This document shows, one piece after another, positions 47,119 to 58,046 of a stretch of 64,000 nucleotides of DNA. The translations under genes and the position numbers were made by a program. Under the pieces are notes generated by a model. It saw only the letters and a list, made by a program, of their open reading frames with translations, did not search any database and was not told where the DNA came from. This stretch comes from Leucogyrophana mollusca (taxonomy: Eukaryota > Basidiomycota > Agaricomycetes > Boletales), in NCBI GenBank assembly GCA_021014945.1, contig MU266344.1, forward strand, positions 62,001 to 126,000. Direction: 5' to 3'. Every line of letters starts with the position of its first letter. The first letter of the stretch is position 1.

Positions 47119-48798
47119 TTAGGACGCACACTGTTCAACCCAGCTTTCTGCACTACCGTGCTCCACCATCCCATTGACGACTGCGTGGACCCCCGCAGTA
47201 GACAGTTCGCAGGACCTAAGACGCGGACAGGCGCGCATCACTGCGTTAATCAATGCATCTTTCGCGTCTGTGTCGTCTTCCTTGACAGCATCGTCTATCC
47301 GTACACACTCAAGGGCCGGCAGGCGCGCCAGCCAACCCGGAAGCGCTGCGACGATGTCTGGCAGGACCTGGGGACTGTTGAACGATATACGGAGTTTTGA
47401 GACGCAACGAAGCGTGGCCTCGACCTTGGTCTTGCGGAGAGAACCTTCCAACCAAAATCCGCAATACTGCGGGAGGACGACCGCCAGATCGACCGGCTGG
47501 TCCCTGCGACCGATGGCACGGAGAGCCGCTTCTACGCCCGTAAGGCTCTGTGGTTGGTTTATGGCGTCGACTGTCACGGTTCGCAAACTGCGCAGAACGC
47601 GCTGATAGCGGAGGATGTGTCTCACCCAGGAGGAGGAGCCCCTTAATGAAACCATTTTTTGAAGAGCCTTTCCACGCATTGAGTGAAGACATCTTGGGAC
47701 GGGTCCGCAGATGTGGAACGTTACGATTTTGGGATGGCGTCCGAGGAAGACCGAGATGGGACGAGCCGAGAGACTATCGGACCAAATGGATAGGTGCTCG
47801 AGAGCGGGGAGGTTCAGGTGCAATAGAACGCGATCCCAGTGAGGCCCACCGTAATAGTGAGGATATCCAAAGTACAGACTGAGTCGTGAGATTGAAGAGG
47901 CGTTGAGGCTCCTGATTGTCCAGATGCAGAAAGGGGAACAAAACGGAAATAGGGACCATGTCGAGAACGTTTGGAGTGTAGACACGGGGTTAGTATAATC
48001 CATAGTACGCTGCCTGTTCCATTCCACTACTCGTTGCTGCAGGCTAGACCTGTTGCGAGATGAGCTACTGGCAACGGTGGCGGCATAAGAGGGCTGAAGG
48101 GCGGATGTTAGTTGGGCACCTACTATATTACGGGGCGTGATATTGCCTACTTGTAACAGCCTTGCTGAAAGGCGTAGGCGGTGAGAAATTTCTGTTCCCC
48201 CGGGGATAAATAAGGGGTCGGGTCCGCTCCTGCGAGTACGTTTTATTTCCAGGTTTTTACATGATTTGGAAATTATGGCATTGAGAAGGTATGTGATGGC
48301 TTTGTCGATATCCATCGGATGGAAGGCAAAATCAATTTCAAGGTGTGCGATTGATGCAAGCGCCTTCACCAGGCGCGTAAATTGCAGGATGTGGTGGTAT
48401 TCCGAGAGGCAGGCCCTCAAGTAAGGGCGTGACTTGAGCCACATAGTTAGGTTAAGCCCTGGCAATGATTGCCAAGGTCGGTCGAAATTTCGAGAAAGCG
48501 ACATTTCAGATGTGTGCCGGGGGCCTTCGAACCGAGTAAAGTATGCCGCAAGGGATGGGAAGTGAAGGCGTCTAGAGAGTATACATATCTTGAGCAGATC
48601 ATCTTCGCTAAGAAATTGTGCTACATGAAAAAGCAGCTCTTCAGGAAGACCTGCGAGGGTCGGTGTTGCAGGCAGTACTGGAAGGGCCGTGGTGCTTGGT
48701 TCAGCATGGAATGAGATCATGTTGGAATTACTATCACTGTCCGGTGCACAGCTCGGAGACCCGCGCTCGAAGATAGGCTGAACGTCAGTATCGGTCAT
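47119..48798 (-). CDS. F-box / leucine-rich-repeat-like protein
   Basis: Probable substrate receptor of SCF ubiquitin ligases, a family greatly expanded in agaricomycetes. A single ORF of 559 aa from the ATG at 48798 (MTDTDVQPIF); the open frame extends further upstream but has no ATG there. F-box at about residues 45-85: TLAGLPEELLFHVAQFLSED, then LLKICILSRRLH. The C-terminal part shows leucine-rich pattern blocks such as LPALEHLSIWSDSL, LRSLRTVTVDAI and LPALECVRIDDAV, ending CPRLRSCELSTAG. The segment about residues 215-290 looks less ordered and may hide an intron. Ordinary gene for this group. Confidence 0.78.
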   Translation of the reverse strand: MTDTDVQPIFERGSPSCAPDSDSNSNMISFHAEPSTTALPVLPATPTLAGLPEELLFHVAQFLSEDDLLKICILSRRLHFPSLAAYFTRFEGPRHTSEMSLSRNFDRPWQSLPGLNLTMWLKSRPYLRACLSEYHHILQFTRLVKALASIAHLEIDFAFHPMDIDKAITYLLNAIISKSCKNLEIKRTRRSGPDPLFIPGGTEISHRLRLSARLLQVGNITPRNIVGAQLTSALQPSYAATVASSSSRNRSSLQQRVVEWNRQRTMDYTNPVSTLQTFSTWSLFPFCSPFCIWTIRSLNASSISRLSLYFGYPHYYGGPHWDRVLLHLNLPALEHLSIWSDSLSARPISVFLGRHPKIVTFHICGPVPRCLHSMRGKALQKMVSLRGSSSWVRHILRYQRVLRSLRTVTVDAINQPQSLTGVEAALRAIGRRDQPVDLAVVLPQYCGFWLEGSLRKTKVEATLRCVSKLRISFNSPQVLPDIVAALPGWLARLPALECVRIDDAVKEDDTDAKDALINAVMRACPRLRSCELSTAGVHAVVNGMVEHGSAESWVEQCAS

Positions 48799-49009
48799 AG
48801 TGCCAATGACGATGCCTCCGAGTCCAGTGTTTGCCACACGAAGATATGGTGGAAAGGAGTCACAGTAGAAACATCTTGCAGCGATTAATAGGAGGTTTCC
48901 TGCATCCAAGCTGCGTCATATCAATCACCCGCCAATATCCGCCTGCACTCTAGGGGCACCGATATGCACACATTCGTAAACATCCCCCGGAACGGTGCAC
49001 GCTATTGCT

Positions 49010-49716
49010 CGTCTGCCACCACAGGTTGCCGTGGGACTTGATGAGAACATCCGAGTTACATGGTCCTCCAACGGTGATCACCGTGACAGAATAAAGCGGG
49101 ACAGATCGCCAATGCTAGCTACTATTTGGGTGAGGCTCGATCAGTAGAAGTGGGGCTGCATCCGGCGGAAACGACGGCACGGCCACGCACGCCAGGCCCC
49201 TGGCCACCCGCCCCGCCCAAGACGCCGACTGAGAACACGTCCGCCCGAAGGTAAACGAGCCGTAACGCGCGAGAGAGCGACAGAAGCGAGGAGCGGGAGG
49301 CGCCGAGTGCCCGAGTCGACGTCGTCCGCCAGTGGTTTGCGCGCGGGCAGCGGCGTCTTCGGCTTTCCACAACAGTACATACCACACCGCGTCAGCGGGC
49401 AGACCCAGACAAAACCGGTGTGCCCTGTAGCTCATAGAAATATTGTTGCATGCTCACCTTGGGCATGTCCGAAGTGTTCTGACGCCTAGCCGGCAACCGC
49501 CGCACAGTGACGCCGAACCGGCTTTCCTCAGAGAGAAGGTGACAGTGGAGAACTCAAGCACGCTCTAACCTTTTGGTACGGAAAAGATGTCGCAGAGCCC
49601 AGAGTTCGATAACCCTGCGGATGCGGCTTTGCACAAGCCACCGCCAGCAAACCGCCAGTTGTGCCAAAGTGCTTCCAACGTTAGTCACTCCGACATGGCA
49701 ATTGCCGCAGCCGACG
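49010..49716. repeat. Dispersed repeat, copy 2, with GC-rich insert (about 49140-49536)
   Basis: Partner of 43005-43376. The flanks match closely, but between tgaggctcg (49131) and agaaggtga (49535) this copy holds an insert of about 395 bp with much higher GC than its surroundings. A short related word (tcagtagaag / tcagagagaag) occurs at both insert ends. No coding potential beyond composition-driven ORFs. Confidence 0.65.
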
Positions 49717-50311
49717 ACAACAGAAGTTCCGTCCACGTTCCAGTACGTCTTTGACATTCCAGTACCCCTTCGACAACCCAGCACACCAAATCTCCCAGCA
49801 CGGCCTTGGCATTATAGCACGCTATCAAGGACGCTCTAGGGTTCGATGTTGCTCTATCCAGTGATTGCTGTTGCTCTGTATTCGGCGAGACTGGTCCGAT
49901 CCATTGGACTCGGGTTCGAGTTGACGCAGACCAGCCAACTACCTTCCGCTCTTCCACGTTCCAGGTGGAGAGATGACTTTAATAAGCCGCGCTGGCAGTT
50001 CATCATCATCGTCCCACCCCGCGAATCCTCGTCCTCGGCGAACACCTCACATTCCATCCTCCCCAAGCGTTCCATCGCATTTCACCCCGCTCAGTACGCG
50101 TATGCCTCAATGCACCTGATTTGCCTCCCGGTGCACCACCATACGACTGGACAGGAGTGGCATGCACCGAGTTTTGTCCCTGCGCTTGACTGCTGGATGG
50201 CCTAAACTGATCATAAAGTAATCATAAAGGGCCTTTTGTCGCGCTGGCATTCGGTGCGGAAGCTGCTGCTGGGAAGCTACCACGACGCGTCGTACACGCC
50301 TCAGCGGGGGG

Positions 50312-50366
50312 CATACACCCTGGACTGAGGGCACTTCCGACTTCCGAAATTCGCAGCACTAGTACA
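50312..50366. repeat. Short dispersed repeat, unit 1
   Basis: About 55 bp, matching 51070-51124 at most positions (tacaccctggactgagggc…cgcagcactagtaca versus tacaccctagactgaaggc…cgcagcactagtaca). Both sit beside clusters of the word cccagcac. Confidence 0.7.
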
Positions 50367-51069
50367 CGATCGAAGTTCGGTTATAACGGCAAGATACAAA
50401 CCTCGTCCGGGTATTCCCCTTTTCCCTGAGCTATGGTCAGCACCCACGAAAATGGTCAGAGCCGTGAACCTTCGTTCAAACTGAGAGTGCACAAACCTTC
50501 GCGCAGCGCACGAACAACATTTGCAAGGATGCGAAGTCGGCCCTGGTGAAGGCCGCAGCGGGTATGGAGCGTTCCCATGATGACAGTCGTGAGAGGGCTT
50601 CATATCCCCTGCGGCCGGATTACAAGCCAGGAGGGTATGTCTATCTCGATAGTGGCAATCTAATATTCGACCGATGTTACGAGCTTTTTAAAGCCCTCAA
50701 AAGGGCCGGTCAGCTGTCATACAAATTTCAGCTTCCCCACTCCTGGTGCCGTGTCCATCCGGTTCAATTCTGTCTCATTGTTGCTCTACAATTGACCTAC
50801 CTCATCCTTGCAACAGAAACCACTACATCCGCCCCCATTTCCGTCGGTGGCCACTTGGAGCAATAAATTGAAGAAGTGTTGGATGAGAGAGCGTCCAGGA
50901 AAGGAGTCATATTCGGTAAAGTGGAAGGGACTGCTGCGTAAACAGAATACGTGGGAGTTTGATAAATTTTGAAGACGAACATGGGATCGTCGAAAGCTCA
51001 AGATATATCTCGAACGCACTCACCGCATCGGCTGCGTGGAGTACGAGGGAGATAATGGCTGCGACGGGG

Positions 51070-51124
51070 TGTACACCCTAGACTGAAGGCACTGCCGACT
51101 TCCGAACCCCGCAGCACTAGTACA
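51070..51124. repeat. Short dispersed repeat, unit 2, followed by a cccagcac cluster
   Basis: Direct repeat of 50312-50366. Immediately after it, cccagcac occurs at 51144, 51163 and 51173; two more copies occur at 49777 and 49794. Possibly remnants of one repeat family. Confidence 0.65.
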
Positions 51125-51907
51125 TTATCGATGTCGTCGATGTCCCAGCACACGGTTGATGTCCCAGCACGTCCCAGCACGCCTACTGCCCTTGATGGCT
51201 GCAGCACTTGTTGATTTGCCCTCCGTTGACATCCTAGCACCTCGGAGGATGGCCCAGCGCCCTACGGGCATCACTTTCGAGCTCCAGCACCTAGGTAATA
51301 TCTGTAGACGATCTCACGGCACATCATTGGTACTCGACACTCAACCATCACTCGTCTCAGCGGGACACTCGCGGCCGGTACTTACTCATACACCCCAAGT
51401 AATATGAGTAGGCGTAAAACCCGAATGATATCTATCCATTTCTTACAGAAAATCTGACAGCCGCGCTCAATACGAAATATTCAGATGCAAGGCCAAAGTC
51501 CGACCCCCCAAATATCCATGCCCCAAGCGTTTATCCTGAAGACCGACCCTTTTTGTCCGTGTCTACGCGTTATGCGGTCGCTCAAAGAAAGTTCCGATCT
51601 TCCCCTTGGCGTATGTTTGCTGTCGGACAGTGGTGTTGGCGGTGTCGCTCGCGATACAACTCAACTCTCCTTTCCTCGAGAAAACCAGTGTGCCCAATGT
51701 AAACCCCCTGGTCCAGCTGACTTTGCAAATTCTTTAAGTTTTGCGGTCGGGCAATCGATGTCCGAAATTTCTTTTGGGATTCAGGTCACCGTTAGATTGA
51801 TATCTCGCTTGGAGTGAATATTTTTGCAATCCGAAAACGTTTCTCAACAGGCATTTTCACCTTCACCCATCGCAATGACGACCACCATGACATACCCTAG
51901 AATTGTC

Positions 51908-53500
51908 TCAGCTCTGAGTAGCCCCGGGGGCAAACACTATGGACGTCGATTGAGTGAATGCGTCTCCTTCCCCCACTTCAGAGCCAGTCTCGCGGAGATG
52001 TAGAATGATGCGGGTGGCGAAGACAGCGTGGAGCACTCGCGTGGGACTGGTTGAATATAAGCTCCAGCGTGAAACACTGAGAAATAGACGAGGTACTTAC
52101 ATTATAAAAGACATAGAAAGGGCTCCCTGTCAGCGAGGGTAAGAAATCGCGTCAGCAGGAATTAACGGGATCGGAGACGAACTAACCGTTTGACTAGCGA
52201 CGAAACCGAGGTTCACAACTGAGAGAGCTGTTGTGGGTTTCTAGCAAACTTTGAGATTCTGTGAAGAATCAACCCTTACCAAACAAAACCACATAGTATG
52301 CGATTCCTGTTGAAGATTCAGCTGGGTGATCGGACATAGTCTCACATAACTTGACCGACCGTCTCGCAGAAGAACCCCGTACAGTGCTGTCATAGTAATT
52401 CCTCGGCTTTGCCTGACTATTCGCTTCAAATAAGCGCTTTCGGTGCTGCAAGATTTATCGCAGACACTTGCCGACAGGGTATGCATGAACTATCATCATA
52501 AGTAGTGACACTGCGTGATTTGAGATCAATTTGGACGAGGTGCGGGTCATGGCACGGACAATGAATTACTTACACGACTCAATGCCCATAAATAAGGCCC
52601 AGTCCACCAGAATATTGTCGTTTTTTTCGTTTGTGGAGATGCAACCGCTGAGCACCGAGTCTGGGATCACAGAGACTGGGTGGGCGAAAGTATATGCGCA
52701 TTAGCGTCAAGCAACCACCGGTAGAATACCACACTCACAAGCCAGTGACTTCACATACATTATAGTGAAATAGAACGCAAAAGTGAAAACTGCGGCTTCC
52801 ACAACAATGAGAATGATGGCCAGTCTGCGCCCCCTTCCCCAGATAGCCCAAGTTCTGACCAAGATGATAACTTTTGGAGGTCAGACAAATAAACGGAGTA
52901 ATGGCCAGACACCTACTTTCTGCGACAGATATACCAATTAGGTACACGTCTGAACACAGGTACACATCATCTCAGATCACTATGAGAAGGGTTTATCAGG
53001 GACTTACAAAAAGCCAAAGATAGTGCGAAATGGCAAGCTGCATCACTCGGCTCCGACAGCAAGTCCCCTAAAATGTATACACAAGTCTTAAATTGATCAT
53101 TGTGTGGAGGCAAATCCACTCACGATAAAGCACCATAAGGGTGACGTCGATGAATGGCGAGTATTTTGTAAAGAGATAAAGGCCCTTCACTGCGCTCCAA
53201 GGTCTGTTCCAAATATATTTGAGTTCAAGGTTTAAGGTCAAGACGTAGTCATAGATCTGTTTGTCGTTAGGATCTACAAAGTTAAACCAGGAAAACGGCA
53301 CTTACGAGGATGGTCATTGCGATAGCTTTGCAAAGTTGGAAGCAGCTTCAGAACACATACAGTAAAAGGTGAGAGGTCATACCTCCGAGATACTGCTCAA
53401 ACGGAACATTAGCTCTTGAGTTCTAACGGCCTGTTCATCGAGGACAGCTTACTTTTATGAGTTCCTTGTCGACCCCAGCAGACACGAGATCCGCCTCCAT
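51908..53500 (-). CDS. DUF6533-domain multi-pass membrane protein (copy 2)
   Basis: GPCR-like membrane protein of unknown function. ATG at 53500 (MEADLVSAGVDKELIK). The next two exons are tiny: 13 nt encoding QYLGG and about 20 nt encoding IAMTIL. The signature exon reads IYDYVLTLNLELKYIWNRPW then GLYLFTKYSPFIDVTLMVLY. Further exons include RTWAIWGRGRRLAIILIVVE, followed by VFTFAFYFTIMYVKSLA. The last exon is RVLHAVFATRIILHLRETGS, extended to EVGEGDAFTQSTSIVFAPGA, with stop at 51910-51908. Between these the exon joins are not fully resolved. A longer in-frame start (53620) is open but lies upstream of the TATA-like palindrome and is unlikely. Near-identical to copy 3 in the adjacent duplicate. 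Confidence 0.78.
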
Positions 53501-54812
53501 GACCGAAGAATGGTCGAGTAGAATGCACACAGGAAGGTGCTCCACGAGGATGTCCGCCACCCACTGTTTATAAACCCCATAGGCGGTGTTTGATGAAGTA
53601 ACATGGCCCCACAGTTCCAAAGCTCGAATGATCAGAATCCCGTCTAGTATAGGCCGGCGCGGCGAAGTTAACTGTTAATGTAACCGGAGGTGAGTGCTGA
53701 GTGTACCGATCGTCGTCCCCGCTCAGGATGGTTTGGGCCAAACCGTGTGGTTGAGACAGAATAACGGCAAGCCTCGACCCCCAACGCACTCCTCAGAGTA
53801 CATTATATGTCTTCATTTACTGACTGAGCTGGTCGTGCAGTTGTTGTGTTCGGAACAGATGCGATGCGGGGACGGGACGGCCAATAATGCATAATGGCAG
53901 CGCTGCTGGTATCTAACAAGCCGCAACCACCCTGGACTGCTAACCTCTGCTAACCCCAAGCTCCGACTTTGTCGCGGATCCGGACCGGCAGGGACCGGCT
54001 AGCTCAAACTGAGGCATGTCAACTTGCTCAGTTTACCACTCCTCGATCGCAGGGCCGAAGAGCAAATTTGACTTCACGCAGGTCAATCGCTAGGATCAGC
54101 GCACAACAACCCGCAAATATCTTCTTGCCCTCGACGCCCATGCCAGACCTTGGGATCGGTAAGGAGTGCCATTTACCCGAGCCACATCATGGCATGGACT
54201 TGGATTCCCTGCTTCGGCCGCATCGTCCTCACTTACACGATACTAGTACCCCAACATTCAATCGTTATTCTACTATCAACAAAGGCGTAATCCAAGGGGA
54301 CAAGGAAACCGAATACAGCTAAGCCCCTTTCCCGACGGACGAAAAGGCAGCCTCGGTGGAGGACAAAACCGCGGAATGACCAGCTCCAGACATTCTGGAG
54401 TAGACGCACTTCGCATCCAGCCGCCTGCTGGTCGGGGTCTAGCTTCGACTCGTTGGCAGCGTGCCCGTCAGGTGAGCTCGAAACACGTCGGCAAAAGTTC
54501 TTGGAATGGAAGTGTTGAAGAATTTTGGTTTGCCTCGTGCATAACATAGAAACGAAAAGTTTTACGTTTGTTTCACGTACAATGACGCAGGATCCCGGAA
54601 CATGGGTCCCCAAGTAGATGCGTTGTACCTCGAAGCGTTGTTGCAGTCGTCCTCCTAGCCAAGACTGCCCGTCAAACTAGCAGGTACGCTCAAGCTTCCG
54701 CTTTCAAGCCCCCCCACGAGCTACATATGCAAGCCCCTTCAGTGGTTTATCGCTGGCAATAGTGTCTTCCTCGCTCTTTGACCCATTTTTTGAATACCCA
54801 CCCCGGTGCAAA
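53501..54812. promoter_or_regulatory. Divergent region between DUF6533 copy 2 and zinc-finger gene
   Basis: 1.3 kb. The palindrome gtttataaac (53566-53575), 66 bp upstream of the DUF6533 ATG, looks like a TATA element. 53969-54322 (+) and 54233-54613 (-) are open in both duplicates but lack motifs; they may be UTR or remnants of another gene. Confidence 0.45.
53566..53575. promoter_or_regulatory. Palindromic TATA-like element gtttataaac (copy A)
   Basis: Perfect 10-bp palindrome 66 bp upstream of the ATG of DUF6533 copy 2, conserved at the same distance in copy 3. Non-matching DNA begins a short way beyond it. Confidence 0.55.
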
Positions 54813-55291
54813 ATGAACAACCGCTACAAGTGTGGCATGCTGTCATGCGAACGCAGCTTCTCGACCCAGAGGGGCCTAACCCGTCACCGAAATGCATGCC
54901 CTCATTATCACGAGTCGTTGAGATTGCACGTCGAGCGTAACCGTAGGAGAGCGCAGGAAAGCGCGAAAAAGAAGGAGGAAGAAGCCCGAGCAGCGAAAAA
55001 GTCCCGGATGGTTGAACTTGCGCGCGGCGGGATCGAGGCAAGTGTCTAGTTTCTGCGACAGCGACTTGCACCCCGCTAATGTAAGTGCGAGAGCAGTCAC
55101 GGCCAACACACGCTCGCGGTGGTTTAAGCGCACCGTCCGCTAATGCGTCCACGCAACCTTGCGATCCGGACCCGTCGTTCTCGGGACCCTCATTCCCTGC
55201 ATCCTCAACGAACAGCGGAGACATTGATTCTTCATCCGCTAGCCTCAGCGTCGTGCAGCCAGATCCACAGGACAAGATAGGTGGCGTGTAA
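54813..55291 (+). CDS. Small zinc-finger-like protein with basic coiled coil
   Basis: ATG at 54813. Exon 1 (54813-55037) encodes a single finger-like motif, YKCGMLSCERSFSTQRGLTR then HRNAC, with spacing C-x4-C-x12-H-x3-C. A strongly charged helix RRRAQESAKKKEEEARAAKK follows. Two readings exist. In one, the frame runs on to a stop at about 55050 (78 aa). In the other, a GC..AG intron (55038-55093) joins in phase to an exon ending GGLSAPSANASTQ…DPQDKIGGV with stop at 55291 (140 aa). The intron edges are conserved in copy B, favouring splicing. Similar N-terminal fingers occur in agaricomycete transposon-associated ORFs (for example Plavaka type), but no transposase is seen here. Function unknown. 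Confidence 0.5.
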
Positions 55292-55525
55292 ACTATACGT
55301 ATGTGGATTGTAGACGTCTGCATCATCGTAGGGTTCAACAGGGTAACACTGGCGTTAATGATTAGCACTTCCAAGATATCCGCCCGATGGGTGCCCCTCG
55401 CGCGGGAGTCAAGGAGCGGAAAGCACAGCAACCCCTTCCTTTTAACAACCCGTGATTCATATGATGCTAATCCCGCGTGCCTGTGTCAAGTAAAGTCAAA
55501 TAATAAGATGAGTTGGCAGCGATGT

Positions 55526-56284
55526 GGACGAGTCTGAAGTCGGGTTATTACCCGCAGTGGGGCCATCAGCGTCGTTGGTATTTCTGTTCTCAAGATACGT
55601 CCTCGAAGCCAGGAAATGGACCAACACTCTACTTTTTGTGGTGCGCGTGTACTCTCTCGTCTTTTGCACAGCGCTCGTTGGGTGTTCAAACTAATCAGCT
55701 ACACGGCGTGGCAAGCGCTCACCATTCCTGAATGCAATCACTACCCGATCTCCCTCATGTGTAGTCCGGGTAGCACGAGATCGAGGTCGCGAGCAACCTG
55801 CTCCCGCTTGGTGATCTGTGGAGGAACTCGGGATCAGGGGGGGCGCTTTCCAGGAGGAACTGCACACGATTTGGTTCAACTCTGGGGATCCGGCGGCCCG
55901 GTCGTTCACGACCCAAGTACGAGAGCCGGGTACAGTGGAGTGTGGTGCTTGCTGGTAAGGTGTACCGCTTGAGCTTGCATTGTTACTGAACTGACCTGCG
56001 GTTGCAGTCTAGAGCTCTGGGTAACTCGCACGACTTAGTTTAACTCTGGGGACCCAGCAGCCCGGTCGTTCGTGACCCAAGGATGAGACCCAGGTTCAGT
56101 GGAGCGCGGTGCTTGCCGGTAAGGTGTACCGCTTGGGCTTCCATCGTTGCTGGATTGACCTGCAGTTATAGTCTACTGCTCTGGGTAACCGCTCTTATTT
56201 GCAGCCAGCGTCTAAAATGATGCATGTCACCTGCCAATTTTAAGCCGATGGCGGGGACCATTTGTTACCGTGGCACAACAGTTT
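55526..56284. other. Spacer between the two duplicated blocks
   Basis: About 760 bp unique to the junction; holds the 164-bp tandem repeat. A 118-aa ORF at 55616-55972 partly overlaps the repeat and is not supported. Confidence 0.5.
55862..56191. repeat. Tandem repeat, two units of about 164 bp
   Basis: Unit 1 starts at about 55862 and unit 2 at about 56026. Shared words in order include caactctggggac/tcc, agcccggtcgttc, gacccaag, agtggag, ggtgcttgc, ggtaaggtgtaccgcttg, tgacctgc and gctctgggtaac. Diverged by roughly 15-20 percent by eye. Confidence 0.85.
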
Positions 56285-56425
56285 GGAATTTCTTTTGAGA
56301 TTCAGAACACCGTCTAATCGATATCTCACTTGAAGTAAATATTTTCGCAATCCGCTTCCGTTTCCCAACAGACATATTCACCTCCACCCCATCGCAATCA
56401 CGACTACTGTTATCCTGATACTGTC

Positions 56426-58046
56426 TCAGCTCTGAGTAGCCCCGGGGGCAAACACTATGGACGTCGATTGAGTGAATGCGTCTCCTTCCCCCACTTCAGA
56501 GCCAGTCTCGCGGAGATGCAGAATGATGCGGGTGGCGAAGACAGCGTGGAGCACTCGCGTGGGGCTGGTTGAATATAGGCTCTAGCGTGAAGCACTGAAA
56601 AACAGATGCGGTGCTCACACTACGAAAGACGTAGAGAGGGCTCCCTGTCGGCGAAGGTAAGAGATCGTGTCCGCAGGAACGGGATCGGAAACGAACTAAC
56701 CGTTGGGCCGGCGATGAAACCGAGGTTCACGACTGAGAGAGCTGTTGTGGGTCTCTATCAAGCTTTGAGATTCTGCGAAGAATCAACCCTTACCGAATAA
56801 AACTACATAGTATGCGATTCCTGTTGAAGATTCAGTCGGGGAATCGGACATAGTCTCAAGTAACTTGACCGACCATCTCGCAGAAGAACCCTATACAGTG
56901 CTGTCGTAGTATTTTCCCGGTTCTGCCTGACTATTCGCTTCAAATAAGCGCTTCAGATGCCACAAGATATCATAGCAGACACCTGCCGACAGGGTATGCA
57001 TGGACCATCATCATAAGTAGTAACACTGCGCGATTTGAGGTCAAATTGGACGAGGTGCGGGTCATGGCACGGATAACGAATTACTTACACGACTCAGTGC
57101 ACATAAATAAGGACCAGGGCACCAGAAGAATGCCATTTTTGTTGCTTGTGGCGATGCAACCGCCGAGCACCGAGTCGTGGATCACAGAGACTGGGCGGTA
57201 GATGATGGCGCAAGAGTATATGCGCATTAGCGTCAAACAAGCAACCACTGGCAGAATACCGCTTACAAGTCAGTGATTGCACCCACATTACACTGAAATA
57301 GCACGTGAAAGTGAAACTTGCGACTCCCACAACAATGAGAATGATGGCCAATCTACGGCCCCTTCCCCAGATGGCCCAAGTTCTGACCATGATGATGACT
57401 TTTGGAGGTCAGGCAAATGATCAGAGTAATGCCCAAGTACCTACTTTCTGCGACAGACATACCAATTGGGTACGCGTCTGAACACAGGTATACATCATCT
57501 CAGATCACTTCGAAGGGTATATCAGGGACAGGGACTTACAAGAAGCGATAGATAGTGCAAAATGGCACGCTCTATCGCTCGGCTCCGACAGCAAGTCCCC
57601 TAAAATGTAGACAGAAGTGTTAGACAGATCGACGTGTGGAGCCAAATCCACTCACGATAAAGCACCAGAAGTATAACGTCGATGAACGGTAAATATTTCG
57701 TAAAGAGATAAAGGGCCTTCACGGCGCTCCACGGCCCACTCCAAATAAATTTGAGTTCGAGGTTGAACGTCAAGACGTAGTCGTAGATCTGTTTGTCGTC
57801 AGGATCTAAAGTTAAACCTGGACGATGGCACTTACGAGGATGGTCACTGCGATAGCTTTGCAAAGTTGGAAACAGTTTTAGAATACATACAGTAAAAGGT
57901 GAGAGGTCATGCCTCCGAAATACTGCTCGAACGGAACATTAGCTCTCGCGAGTTCGCCAAGGCGCTAGACAACGGGTTTTTCACAGAGGACAGCTTACTT
58001 TCGTTAGTTCATTATCGACCCCAGCAGACATGAGATCCGACACCAT
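56426..58046 (-). CDS. DUF6533-domain multi-pass membrane protein (copy 3)
   Basis: Near-duplicate of copy 2. ATG at 58046 (MVSDLMSAGVDNELTK), then the same tiny exons QYFGG and IAVTIL. The signature exon IYDYVLTFNLELKFIWSGPW continues ALYLFTKYLPFIDVILLVLY. A later exon has RTWAIWGRGRRLAIILIVVG and FTFTCYFSVMWVQSL. The last exon matches copy 2 and stops at 56428-56426. Most differences from copy 2 are substitutions that keep the frame, suggesting both were under selection after duplication. Exon joins between 56650 and 57250 unresolved. A TATA-like palindrome lies at 58111-58120. Confidence 0.77.

Larger units (their letters stand above)
48799..51907. other. 3.1-kb repeat-rich region with no confident gene
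   Basis: Contains dispersed repeat copy 2 (49010-49716) with a GC-rich insert, a cluster of cccagcac words, and a short repeat pair at 50312-50366 and 51070-51124. ORFs such as 49846-50205 (+) and 50546-50866 (+) have no motifs. From about 51770 the segmental duplication begins. Confidence 0.45.
51770..55525. repeat. Segmental duplication, copy A
   Basis: Direct-repeat partner of 56285-60420. Aligns end to end, starting around aaatttcttttgggattcag (51766) and ending around ataagatgagttggcagcg (55503). Holds DUF6533 copy 2 (-) and the zinc-finger-like gene (+), and was duplicated in tandem with a spacer of about 760 bp. A non-matching patch is present upstream of the DUF6533 gene. Confidence 0.85.

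Noticed and set aside
48799..48909. Longer N-terminus for the F-box protein
   Set aside because: The upstream first codon is TTG, not ATG; the first ATG is at 48798 and leaves a complete F-box.
49115..49435. Overlapping minus-strand ORFs of about 80-106 aa
   Set aside because: Three frames are open at once in the GC-rich insert, which is a composition effect.
53501..53620. Longer N-terminus for DUF6533 copy 2 starting at 53620
   Set aside because: It would read through the TATA-like palindrome and is not conserved in copy 3.
54233..54613. Minus-strand ORFs open in both duplicates (also 59191-59526)
   Set aside because: Open in both copies, but insertions shift them relative to one another and no domain is visible; not called as genes.
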